Below are positions 32,948-39,929 of a stretch of 39,929 nt of DNA, piece by piece; within the stretch, counting starts at the first letter, position 1, and every line of letters begins with the position of its first letter. Source of the stretch: Fimenecus sp045613065 (GTDB taxonomy: Bacteria; Bacillota; Clostridia; Oscillospirales; Acutalibacteraceae); the NCBI GenBank assembly GCA_045613065.1, contig JAZLAH010000010.1, forward strand, positions 1 through 39,929, written 5' to 3'. The position numbers and the translations under genes are program-made. A model generated the notes under the pieces. The model did not search any database. It worked only from the letters and a program-made list of their open reading frames with translations, and had not been told where the DNA came from.

Positions 32948-33425
32948 CATTTCTTCCTTTTTCTCTTTTACCTTCTCTGTATATATCATAAAGCAACCAA
33001 ATTACCAATGCAATACAACTACATGTAACAAGAATATCAGCAAAATTAAATATAGCGAAATCTATAAACAGTGGTTCAATATAATCCACTACATATCCAC
33101 GAAAGACACGGTCAACAAGATTACCCAAGCCACCTGCTAAAATCAATGTGATGCACACATATTCTGCGTCAACCTTACGTTTCTTTACCATCAGATAAAT
33201 TATACCTACAACAATAATTACAAATGTAAAAAGTGATAAAAGAGATGTTTTTCCACTAAAAGAACCAAAAGCAGCCCCTGTATTCTCGGCATAATTCAAC
33301 TGAATAAAGCCGTCTATTAAAGTAAGGCTGCCTATCGGTTCGAGATGTTCAATAACAAGTAATTTTATGAATTGGTCAATTGCAACTAACAATGCAATGA
33401 TTATTAAAGTAATTACTTGGAGCAT
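32940..33425 (-). CDS. lspA: Lipoprotein signal peptidase
   Basis: 161 residues with four membrane helices. The two catalytic aspartates are D105 in GNLVDRVFRG and D130 in FNFAD. NYAENTGAAFG is also conserved. It cleaves the signal of prolipoproteins before the lipid-modified cysteine, which would include the PdaA-like lipoprotein of this window. GAGG precedes the ATG. The next gene is an RluD-type synthase, the conserved lspA-rluD pair. Confidence 0.96.
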   Translation of the reverse strand: MLQVITLIIIALLVAIDQFIKLLVIEHLEPIGSLTLIDGFIQLNYAENTGAAFGSFSGKTSLLSLFTFVIIVVGIIYLMVKKRKVDAEYVCITLILAGGLGNLVDRVFRGYVVDYIEPLFIDFAIFNFADILVTCSCIALVIWLLYDIYREGKREKGRNDE

Positions 33426-33443
33426 TAAAATACCTCGTCTATT

Positions 33444-34463
33444 TTATTTTTTCTTAAAGAAATTTTTAAATGACATAGCCTGTGAATCATCGTCATCATC
33501 AAAACTTGATTCTTCAGTATTATCTTCAATTATTTGCAAGTCATCATAGTTTGAAACTGGTGCTGGAAATTCTTCCTCGGCATCAGAAAAATCAATCTTT
33601 GAAATGTCAAAAGCAAAGCTTGGTTTCTCAATTACGACTGGTTCTTCTACTACCTCTTCTGCAACTTTTTCTACAACGACTTCTTCTGCTACATCAACAA
33701 CAACGTCTTCAACAGTATCATCAATTACTACAATATTTTCTTCCTGAACAGATTCAACAACAGGAGTTTCTTCAACAACAGAAACTTCTTCGTTTACATT
33801 TTCTTCTAAAACTTCTGCTTCAGCTTCTTCTCTATCGAGTTTTTCATCAACAAACTCAGGAAGCTTATTGATAAGATTGATATGTTCCTTATACATTGAA
33901 ACAAGTCTCTGTTTAAACATTGTTGATTCTTTCTGCATCATTTCTAATACAAGACTTTCCTTTGTAACCTTACGGTTAATTCCACCAAGGATTTCCTTTG
34001 ATGTTGCATTAGCTTCATTAACAACTCTTTCAGCTTCTGCTTTTGCAGTCGCAAGAATCTCATCTGCTTCTTTCTTTGAATTTGCAAGAAGGCTTTCTGA
34101 TTCATTCTTTGCATTCAACTCAAGTGCAGCAGCATCAGATGCAGCTTCAGCACGAAGTTTATCTGTTTCAGATTTTACAGAAGCCACTTCATTAGCAGCA
34201 GTTTCCTTCGCCTCTGCTACGATTTTATCAGCAAGTTTTTGTGCATTAAGAAGTGCCATTTTAAGACTATCCTCATCAGCACGATATTCTTCAACTTTTT
34301 TAGCTAAAATACTGATTTTCTTAATTAAATCTGTATTTTCTTTAAACATCTGTTCATAAGAAACAGCAACTTCACTCAAAAAGCGGTCAACATCTTCTGC
34401 ACGATATGAGCCACGTCCTGTTGTCTGAAAAGTTTTTTCTCTAATTCTATCAGGTGTAAGCAT
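33444..34463 (-). CDS. divIVA: DivIVA-domain protein with a long acidic tail
   Basis: 339 residues, longer than typical DivIVA (about 165-230). The N-terminal DivIVA domain (LTPDRIREKTFQTTGRGSYRAEDVDRFL) binds curved membrane. A long Ala/Glu-rich coiled coil covers about 35-200, and an acidic Val/Glu-repeat region about 210-290. A short basic aromatic end SFKNFFKKK closes it. It marks poles and septa. It directly follows sepF, without the ylmG and ylmH genes usual between them in Bacillus. Confidence 0.92.
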   Translation of the reverse strand: MLTPDRIREKTFQTTGRGSYRAEDVDRFLSEVAVSYEQMFKENTDLIKKISILAKKVEEYRADEDSLKMALLNAQKLADKIVAEAKETAANEVASVKSETDKLRAEAASDAAALELNAKNESESLLANSKKEADEILATAKAEAERVVNEANATSKEILGGINRKVTKESLVLEMMQKESTMFKQRLVSMYKEHINLINKLPEFVDEKLDREEAEAEVLEENVNEEVSVVEETPVVESVQEENIVVIDDTVEDVVVDVAEEVVVEKVAEEVVEEPVVIEKPSFAFDISKIDFSDAEEEFPAPVSNYDDLQIIEDNTEESSFDDDDDSQAMSFKNFFKKK

Positions 34464-34523
34464 TTATATCCTTCCCATTCTGCCATACAGCAATACTAAA
34501 TTTTGTAAAATATCTTCAATTAA

Positions 34524-34988
34524 TTAAAAGAACATTCCGTTATTTTCAAGTTCGTCAAGTAAGTCACCCATAACATCAACGTTATATGGAGTGATGATGA
34601 ATGTGCTGTTAGCAACACGCTTAATCTGACCATTGTTAGCATAAGCAACGCCTGTCAAGAAGTCGATAAGACGACGAGCAACATCCTTGCTTACTGATTC
34701 AAGGTTTAAAACAACTGTTCTCTTTTCGTTAAGATTGTCAGCAATACCACGAACCTCTTCAAATTTTTCAGGTTTTGCAAGAACAACTTGAAGCTGTGCT
34801 GTTGTGTGAATATTAACAACCTTATCTTCTGTGTTTCTCTGGATTCTACGTTGAGGTTTTGCAACTCTTTCTTCCTGGTCATCGAAACTATCAGAACCCA
34901 TAAAAGCACCTGTATCGACATCATCGTCAGGATAGTATCCATCCTCATCTACGTTAACGATATTCTTAATTTTGTCTAAAAAACTCAT
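34524..34988 (-). CDS. sepF: Cell division protein SepF
   Basis: 154 residues. The N-terminal amphipathic membrane helix MSFLDKIKNIV is followed by an acidic linker and the SepF core (TAQLQVVLAKPEKFEEV, TVVLNLESVSKDVARRLIDFLTGVAYA, NSTFIITP). SepF arranges FtsZ filaments at the septum. The ATG at 34988 has GGAGGA upstream, and the family always begins at this helix. The longer upstream frame is not used. Confidence 0.95.
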   Translation of the reverse strand: MSFLDKIKNIVNVDEDGYYPDDDVDTGAFMGSDSFDDQEERVAKPQRRIQRNTEDKVVNIHTTAQLQVVLAKPEKFEEVRGIADNLNEKRTVVLNLESVSKDVARRLIDFLTGVAYANNGQIKRVANSTFIITPYNVDVMGDLLDELENNGMFF

Positions 34989-35005
34989 TTTGAAAAATCC
35001 TCCTA

Positions 35006-35731
35006 TTAATATATTCTTAGACCAAAAATTGAAGAACCAATTCTTACAAGATTTGACCCACATAAAATTGCTTGTTCATAATCTCCCGACATACCCATCG
35101 ACAGAATATTCATAGTAATATTATCTAACTTTTTTGCCTTTATGTCAACATAGATATTAAACATATTTTCAAAAAATTTACAAAGTTCCACATTATTTTC
35201 ACATATCGGTGGTACTGTCATCAATCCTTTTACCTGAATATTGGAAATTTCGGATATTTCATACAGGTTTTCAAAAAATTCAGAAGTTGAAAAACCTGTT
35301 TTACTTTCTTCTGCACCAACATTTATTTCAAGAAGAACATCTGTAACAATACCTTTTTTAGCAGATTGTTTACCTATTTCCTTTGCTATTTTCAAAGAAT
35401 CAACAGATTGAATCATGTCGACTTCACCAACAATCTGTCCTGCTTTATTAGTCTGAAGATGACCGATAAGGTGTTTATCAACTCCTTGGAGGTGCAAATC
35501 AGGCTTTTTACGAATCATTTCCTGAACACGATTTTCACCGATAAGCTTAACACCGTAATCAAGGGCATAATTTATAAAAATCGGGTCAACTGTCTTTGTA
35601 ACCGCCATAAGTTGAACATCTTCAGGTTTTCTTCCACTTTTTATTGCACTTTCAGCAATCTTTTCATTGATTACGTCAAGGTTATACTGAATATCTGCTT
35701 TACGTTTTTCAAGATATGACTTTTCCATCAT
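35006..35731 (-). CDS. yggS: YggS/PLPBP family pyridoxal phosphate homeostasis protein
   Basis: 241 residues. PLP is bound at K46 (LMAVTKTV), with IGENRVQEM, HLIGHLQTNKAG and LSMGMSGDYEQAI conserved. It is a one-domain alanine-racemase-like fold with no racemase activity, thought to buffer PLP and amino acid pools. It begins 23 bases inside the end of the HlyD-like gene, with GGGGGTGG upstream. Confidence 0.95.
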   Translation of the reverse strand: MMEKSYLEKRKADIQYNLDVINEKIAESAIKSGRKPEDVQLMAVTKTVDPIFINYALDYGVKLIGENRVQEMIRKKPDLHLQGVDKHLIGHLQTNKAGQIVGEVDMIQSVDSLKIAKEIGKQSAKKGIVTDVLLEINVGAEESKTGFSTSEFFENLYEISEISNIQVKGLMTVPPICENNVELCKFFENMFNIYVDIKAKKLDNITMNILSMGMSGDYEQAILCGSNLVRIGSSIFGLRIY

Positions 35732-36947
35732 ACAAGTCCACCCCCTGTGTTATAACTGAATCATATTGTTGTAAATATGCTGAATCTGCAACAGACTCAA
35801 CAACAGAATAATCCTCAGCAGAATAAATGATGTTTATTTTTCTAAACTGGATAATATTACCTCTTTGTACATAAACACCTTTTTCACCATCAACCTCACG
35901 GATTGCGTCATTATTAATTTTAATTCCAACATAATCGTCAACAATAATTTCAATTTCGTGAATTCTCAAATTTGCAAGGTTTCTGTTCATAAGGTTACAT
36001 TTTATCACAACAGCCACGCTGTCATCTTCTTTGTCACCTTTATGCATAACAGTACAATTAATTGTACCAACAGCAGTATTCGGAATATTTACTTTGACTG
36101 ATTTACCGACTTCAATTTTTCCTGATTCGTTATATGGCACTGTACATACAAAGTACCAGTCAAATTCATCAACAAGCTTTCCCATAACATTTGCAGGAGT
36201 TTTTTGTTTTTTTGCTTTTAAAAGTGACTCAATGTCTTTGCAATTTAACGAAGTAACTTTACCGTAATCAACTGTTTTTTCATATCCATCAACAGAACCG
36301 ATATAATATCCTGATTTTGGTGATGAAATTGTCTTATATTCAACTGCACCATTGTTTATAGAAATAAGTTCAGCTTGTAACTCAGCAAGTTTGGCATCAA
36401 CAGAAAGTTCCGTACCTACTGCCAACTGACGAGCTGTGATTGCATCACGCAAATCTGTCAAAGCATCATCAAAATCGCTTCCTATTGTTTCTCTTGATGT
36501 TGTGATAAAGTTAATACAAGCATCATCAATAAGTTTACTATAAGAAGATGGCGCATTTGTACCGATACCAACACGATTCTTAAGCTGACTGTAATATTCA
36601 ATTTCTTTTTCAAGTTCGTTAATACGCACATATGATGCAGCACTTTTTGAACTTGGAAATACAACTGCTACATTATCACCACTTGAAACCCTTTTGCCGT
36701 CTTCAGCGATAGAAACAACAGTTCCACCTGAATTATCAGTTGTTATGTACACTTCATCTCTCACAATAAATGCTTCTGTTTTAATAACACTCTGCATATC
36801 ACGATTAAGAGCAATTTCAGTTTTATATGGTACTGAATTCATCTGGACAACCTGATGAATGAAATAACCGATAATAAAAATACCTATAAGGGAATAAACA
36901 ATATATTTTATCTGGCTTTTATTTAACTTATCCAATTTGAATTTCAC
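35709..36947 (-). CDS. HlyD-like membrane-anchored adaptor protein
   Basis: 412 residues with one N-terminal transmembrane helix (about 14-33), biotinyl-lipoyl-like beta domains before and after a coiled coil (about 105-205), and a beta-rich C-terminal half. This is the architecture of HlyD-type adaptors. It starts with GTG overlapping the miaA stop (TAGTG). GGAGG is nine bases before it. No ABC or MFS exporter gene is nearby; it sits with sepF and divIVA instead, so a role near the division site is possible (inference). Confidence 0.75.
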   Translation of the reverse strand: MKFKLDKLNKSQIKYIVYSLIGIFIIGYFIHQVVQMNSVPYKTEIALNRDMQSVIKTEAFIVRDEVYITTDNSGGTVVSIAEDGKRVSSGDNVAVVFPSSKSAASYVRINELEKEIEYYSQLKNRVGIGTNAPSSYSKLIDDACINFITTSRETIGSDFDDALTDLRDAITARQLAVGTELSVDAKLAELQAELISINNGAVEYKTISSPKSGYYIGSVDGYEKTVDYGKVTSLNCKDIESLLKAKKQKTPANVMGKLVDEFDWYFVCTVPYNESGKIEVGKSVKVNIPNTAVGTINCTVMHKGDKEDDSVAVVIKCNLMNRNLANLRIHEIEIIVDDYVGIKINNDAIREVDGEKGVYVQRGNIIQFRKINIIYSAEDYSVVESVADSAYLQQYDSVITQGVDLYDGKVIS

Positions 36948-37894
36948 TATTGTTTACCTCCTAAAAATTCATTGATTATCTCATAAACTGAACTGTACAT
37001 TTCTGTTTCGTTTTCGTAATCGTCAGGATATATCCAGTTTATATTCTCATTTTTTCTAAACCATGTAAGCTGACGCTTTGCATAACGTCTTGTTTCCTGT
37101 TTCAGCTTTTCAATACAATCTGCAAGTTCCTTTTCACCTGTAAAATAAGGTGATAATTCCTTGTATCCTATTGCCTGACAAGCAGTTGTATCAGAAGATG
37201 TATTGTAAAAATCCTTTGCTTCATCTAAAAGACCGTTTTGAAGCATAATATCAACACGACGATTAATTCTGTCATAAAGAACATCACGGTCACGATAATT
37301 TATGCCTATATAAAGTACATCATAAGGAGACTCTTCTTCACGGGAAAGAATTTTTTGTTCTGTCATTGTCTTTCCTGTCAATTTATAAATTTCAAGAGCA
37401 CGAATAATTCTACTCTTATCCTTAAGATGCAATCTATCTGCAGTTTCAGGGTCGATTTCACGTAAAGATTCGAGCATATATTCAGCACCTTTTTCATCAA
37501 AAAGTTCTGTTAATTCCTTACGAATATCAGTATTGTTTTCTTCTTTTGAAAACTGAATATTTTGCAAAAGTGAGTCAATATAAAGACCTGTACCACCTGC
37601 TATTACGGGAATATTACCTTCATTATGTATTTTTTCGATACATTCATTAGCAAGTTCCACATATTCTGCAACGCTGAATTTTTTATCTACTGGCTGAAAA
37701 CCGATAAGGTGATGCTTTATTCCCTGCATTTCATCCATTGTCGGTTTTGCCGTTGCTATATCCATTTTTTCGTAAATTTGCATTGAATCGGCTGAAACAA
37801 CTTGTCCTGAAAATTCTTTTGCAATATTAATTGACAAAGATGTTTTTCCAGAAGCTGTTGGACCTACAACTGCAATTACGGGAATTTTTTTCAT
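36947..37894 (-). CDS. miaA: tRNA dimethylallyltransferase
   Basis: 315 residues. P-loop GPTASGKT at 11-18, then SADSMQIYEKMDIATAKP that contacts the prenyl donor, and GGTGLYIDSLL. It adds a dimethylallyl group to A37 of tRNAs reading codons starting with U, such as tRNA-Leu(CAA) in this window. It begins three bases after mutL, the usual mutL-miaA order. Confidence 0.96.
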   Translation of the reverse strand: MKKIPVIAVVGPTASGKTSLSINIAKEFSGQVVSADSMQIYEKMDIATAKPTMDEMQGIKHHLIGFQPVDKKFSVAEYVELANECIEKIHNEGNIPVIAGGTGLYIDSLLQNIQFSKEENNTDIRKELTELFDEKGAEYMLESLREIDPETADRLHLKDKSRIIRALEIYKLTGKTMTEQKILSREEESPYDVLYIGINYRDRDVLYDRINRRVDIMLQNGLLDEAKDFYNTSSDTTACQAIGYKELSPYFTGEKELADCIEKLKQETRRYAKRQLTWFRKNENINWIYPDDYENETEMYSSVYEIINEFLGGKQ

Positions 37895-37897
37895 AAA

Positions 37898-39739
37898 TTA
37901 CACCCTGCCAAATTGTTTTTCAAGTTCGTATTTTGAAAGTTCTATCATAACAGGTCTACCATGAGGACAGAAGCGTACTTCATTATCTTCAACAACCTGT
38001 TTTGCAAGGGCTAAAAGTTCCAAATCAGAACTTTCATCACCGGCTTTTATTGCACTTCGACATGCAACATTATGATATATCCAATCAAGATGTTCGTTTG
38101 TAATATCACGACGATTTTTGATTATATATTCTGCAATTTCACCTATGAGAGGAATTATTTCACAATTTTCCAAATCCATAGGACAACTACGTACAATAAC
38201 CGTTCCGTCACCAAAGTCCTCAATATCAAATCCTGCTTTTTTGATGGTTTCAAGATTTTCTGTTACAGCTGAATATTCTTCTTTACCAAGAGTTACTGTA
38301 ACAGGTGCTAAAAGAATCTGACTTCCACCATTTTTGCCATCTGATTTAAGTTTATTGAAGAGGATCCTCTCATGTGCAGCGTGTTTATCGATTACACAAA
38401 GAGTACCATTCAGTTCAATTAAGATATATGTTTTATATGCCTCACCAATAAGGCGAATTTCATTTTCTTGTTTTTCTTCTGTTGTTTCAAAAGGAATTAC
38501 AGGTTCTGCAACCTTCTGTTTTTCAGGTTTTACAATCGGGAATTCAATATTAAACGGGTCATCATCAATTTCCGCTGAATAGTCTGTTTTAACATCACTT
38601 ACCATAGGCATTGAAGAAAGTGGCTTTAATACCTTTTCTGTGAATGCTATATTTTCCTGAACAGTTGTCTGTTTAAAATCCTGTTGAGGCTTTATAATAA
38701 AGTCATTGAAGGTTGGCTTCTTTTCAGGTAAATGAACCTGTTTAATTGATGTGCTTTCGTTAAGTGCTGTTTTTACAGCGTGATAAACCGCATCAAAGAT
38801 TGTTCTTTCATCAGAAAAGCGAACTTCAATTTTTGAAGGATGAACATTAACATCAACAAGTTCAGGTGGTAATGTTATAAAAAGCACACCACCGGGGAAT
38901 TTGCCAACCATTACACTATTTTTGTAAGCACTTTCAAATGCTGCCATAATTGTTGTATTCTTTACACTTCTACCGTTGACAAAGAAATACTGCATACCAC
39001 GAGAGCCACGACAATTGAATGGTGGAGTTACAAGACCATTTACAGAAACATTTCCAACAGCAGAATCAACATTCAAAAGACCGTTTGAAAAATCTTTACC
39101 AAATGCAGAGAAACACACATTCTGTAAATTTCCGTCACCATTTGTTGTAAATACCTGTTTACCGTCACGGATAAATCGGATACTTATTTCAGGATGAGAA
39201 AGAGCAAGTTTTTCAACAGCTGCTGCTACATAATTGCCCTCACTAACATCTTTTTTAAGGAATTTCATTCGTGCAGGAGTGTTGTAGAAAAGTTCACGGA
39301 CAATCATAGTTGTTCCAACTGCACAACCTGCATCAGAGAAATCAGTTATGATTCCACCTTCAATAGTAAGGCTTGTGCCCATTTCTTCTGTTGCAGTTTT
39401 TGTAATCATATTAACCTTTGAAACTGCTGCAATAGATGGCAAAGCTTCGCCACGAAAACCGAGAGTGAGAATTGTATTTAAATCTTCGGCTGTTTTAATT
39501 TTACTTGTGGCGTGACTTACAAATGCTGTTTTAACATCGTCACGCTCTATACCACTACCGTCATCAGTAATACGGATATAGGAAATTCCACCGTGCTGAA
39601 TTTCAACTGTAATGGAAGTAGCACCGGCATCAACGCCGTTTTCCATAAGTTCTTTTACAACAGATGCGGGTCTTTCAACCACCTCACCTGCTGCAATTAA
39701 ATCAGCCATATGCTTTGGGAGTTTATTAATTTTTGCCAT
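37898..39739 (-). CDS. mutL: DNA mismatch repair protein MutL
   Basis: 613 residues. The N-terminal GHKL ATPase has IAAGEVVERPASVVKEL, ENGVDAGAT, DDGSGI and GFRGEALPSI. The C-terminal dimerisation/endonuclease part has CPHGRPVMIEL and a terminal QFGRV. The usual endonuclease motif DQHAxxExxxxE reads DKHAAHERILFN here, so the last acidic residue is changed. MutL couples mismatch recognition by MutS to strand removal. MutS, usually upstream, is not the adjacent gene. AGGTGG lies eight bases before the ATG. Confidence 0.95.
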   Translation of the reverse strand: MAKINKLPKHMADLIAAGEVVERPASVVKELMENGVDAGATSITVEIQHGGISYIRITDDGSGIERDDVKTAFVSHATSKIKTAEDLNTILTLGFRGEALPSIAAVSKVNMITKTATEEMGTSLTIEGGIITDFSDAGCAVGTTMIVRELFYNTPARMKFLKKDVSEGNYVAAAVEKLALSHPEISIRFIRDGKQVFTTNGDGNLQNVCFSAFGKDFSNGLLNVDSAVGNVSVNGLVTPPFNCRGSRGMQYFFVNGRSVKNTTIMAAFESAYKNSVMVGKFPGGVLFITLPPELVDVNVHPSKIEVRFSDERTIFDAVYHAVKTALNESTSIKQVHLPEKKPTFNDFIIKPQQDFKQTTVQENIAFTEKVLKPLSSMPMVSDVKTDYSAEIDDDPFNIEFPIVKPEKQKVAEPVIPFETTEEKQENEIRLIGEAYKTYILIELNGTLCVIDKHAAHERILFNKLKSDGKNGGSQILLAPVTVTLGKEEYSAVTENLETIKKAGFDIEDFGDGTVIVRSCPMDLENCEIIPLIGEIAEYIIKNRRDITNEHLDWIYHNVACRSAIKAGDESSDLELLALAKQVVEDNEVRFCPHGRPVMIELSKYELEKQFGRV

Positions 39740-39778
39740 TGGTCAGCACCACCTTTTTATTTTAATTTATTTCATTTC

Positions 39779-39800
39779 GGGCTGCCGGGGTCGTCAGCCC
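39779..39800. repeat. GC-rich inverted repeat upstream of mutL
   Basis: GGGCTG and CAGCCC arms (39779-39784 and 39795-39800) around CCGGGGTCGT. It is much more GC-rich than the surrounding AT-rich DNA and lies a few bases after the end of the partial gene. It could be a terminator or one copy of a dispersed repeat; only this copy is in the window. Confidence 0.6.
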
Positions 39801-39806
39801 CTACAA

Positions 39807-39929
39807 TTACAATCCAAAATGGATTACCCATTTATTTTCGTCATAAGCTTTTGATAAGAGTTCTTTTAATTGGTGTAATTCGGATATATTTTCAATTAAA
39901 TCAATACATTTTTGCATAGATGTTGGTGG
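39807..39929 (-). CDS. C-terminal end of an unrecognised gene
   Basis: The last 40 residues of a minus-strand frame, starting PPTSMQKCIDLIEN and ending HFGL, mostly helical. The stop lies 67 bases before the mutL start. This fragment does not look like MutS. The rest lies beyond the window, so no function is given. Confidence 0.5.
   Translation of the reverse strand, partial: PPTSMQKCIDLIENISELHQLKELLSKAYDENKWVIHFGL

Noticed and set aside
33482..33871. A Leu/Gln-rich plus-strand frame opposite divIVA
   Set aside because: Its composition comes from the Glu/Val repeats of DivIVA read backwards.
1..39929. CRISPR arrays, insertion sequences, prophage or toxin-antitoxin modules
   Set aside because: I saw no regularly spaced repeats, transposase or integrase motifs, phage structural genes or toxin-antitoxin-like gene pairs on reading both strands.

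Overview
This is an AT-rich, gene-dense chromosomal segment from a low-GC Gram-positive bacterium of the Clostridia, most likely a gut-type Oscillospirales/Ruminococcaceae relative. The evidence is: strong AGGAGG-type ribosome binding sites and some TTG/GTG starts; spore genes (gpr, spoIIP, spoVAE, an alpha/beta SASP and a PdaA-like deacetylase); Gram-positive regulators and division genes (hprK, whiA, rapZ, sepF, divIVA); an anaerobe-type NuoE/NuoF-like flavin/iron-sulfur complex; a split transketolase; and DUF1540 and DUF5685 proteins. The genus cannot be fixed from the sequence alone. No insertion sequence, prophage, CRISPR array or integrase was seen. Most genes lie on the minus strand, and no gene-free stretch exceeds 300 bases.

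Layout by position. 1-2450: the start of clpP, tig and a metallophosphoesterase (minus), then a small DUF1540 gene (plus). 2754-11115: thrC from its own promoter, preceded on the minus strand by a long operon led by hprK (hprK, murB, rapZ, whiA, two tandem signal peptidases, rbgA, rnhB, yraN). 11271-12617: SASP, a PdaA-like lipoprotein and a 59-residue membrane protein. 12777-13283: trmL (plus). 13408-16545: a YhaM-like exonuclease and the sporulation pair gpr-spoIIP with a tiny coupled membrane ORF. 16657-19555: rpsT, a small membrane protein, spoVAE (minus) and a secreted LCAT-like hydrolase. 19731-19817: tRNA-Leu(CAA). 19908-23474: an operon of metF, DUF5685 protein, HPD-less J-like protein with a Cys tail, membrane protein and radC. 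23620-28496: a three-gene redox complex (NuoE-like, NuoF-like, and an NfnB/GltD-like plus NuoG-like fusion). 28669-29355: a PHP-domain hydrolase (plus). 29372-39739: split transketolase, HAD phosphatase, RluD-type pseudouridine synthase, lspA, divIVA, sepF, yggS, HlyD-like protein, miaA and mutL (all minus). 39807-39929: the end of an unrecognised gene.

Functionally the window is mostly housekeeping: protein folding and turnover, translation, envelope and division, sporulation, one-carbon and redox metabolism. The parts least explained by known biology are the metF-linked group of DUF5685 protein, Cys-tailed J-like protein and membrane protein; the 43-residue membrane protein overlapping spoIIP; the NuoEF/NfnB/NuoG-type redox complex without a hydrogenase domain; and the secreted hydrolase with an atypical serine elbow driven by a consensus promoter. 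Starts were moved from the longest open frame to a shorter one wherever a Shine-Dalgarno sequence decided the case.
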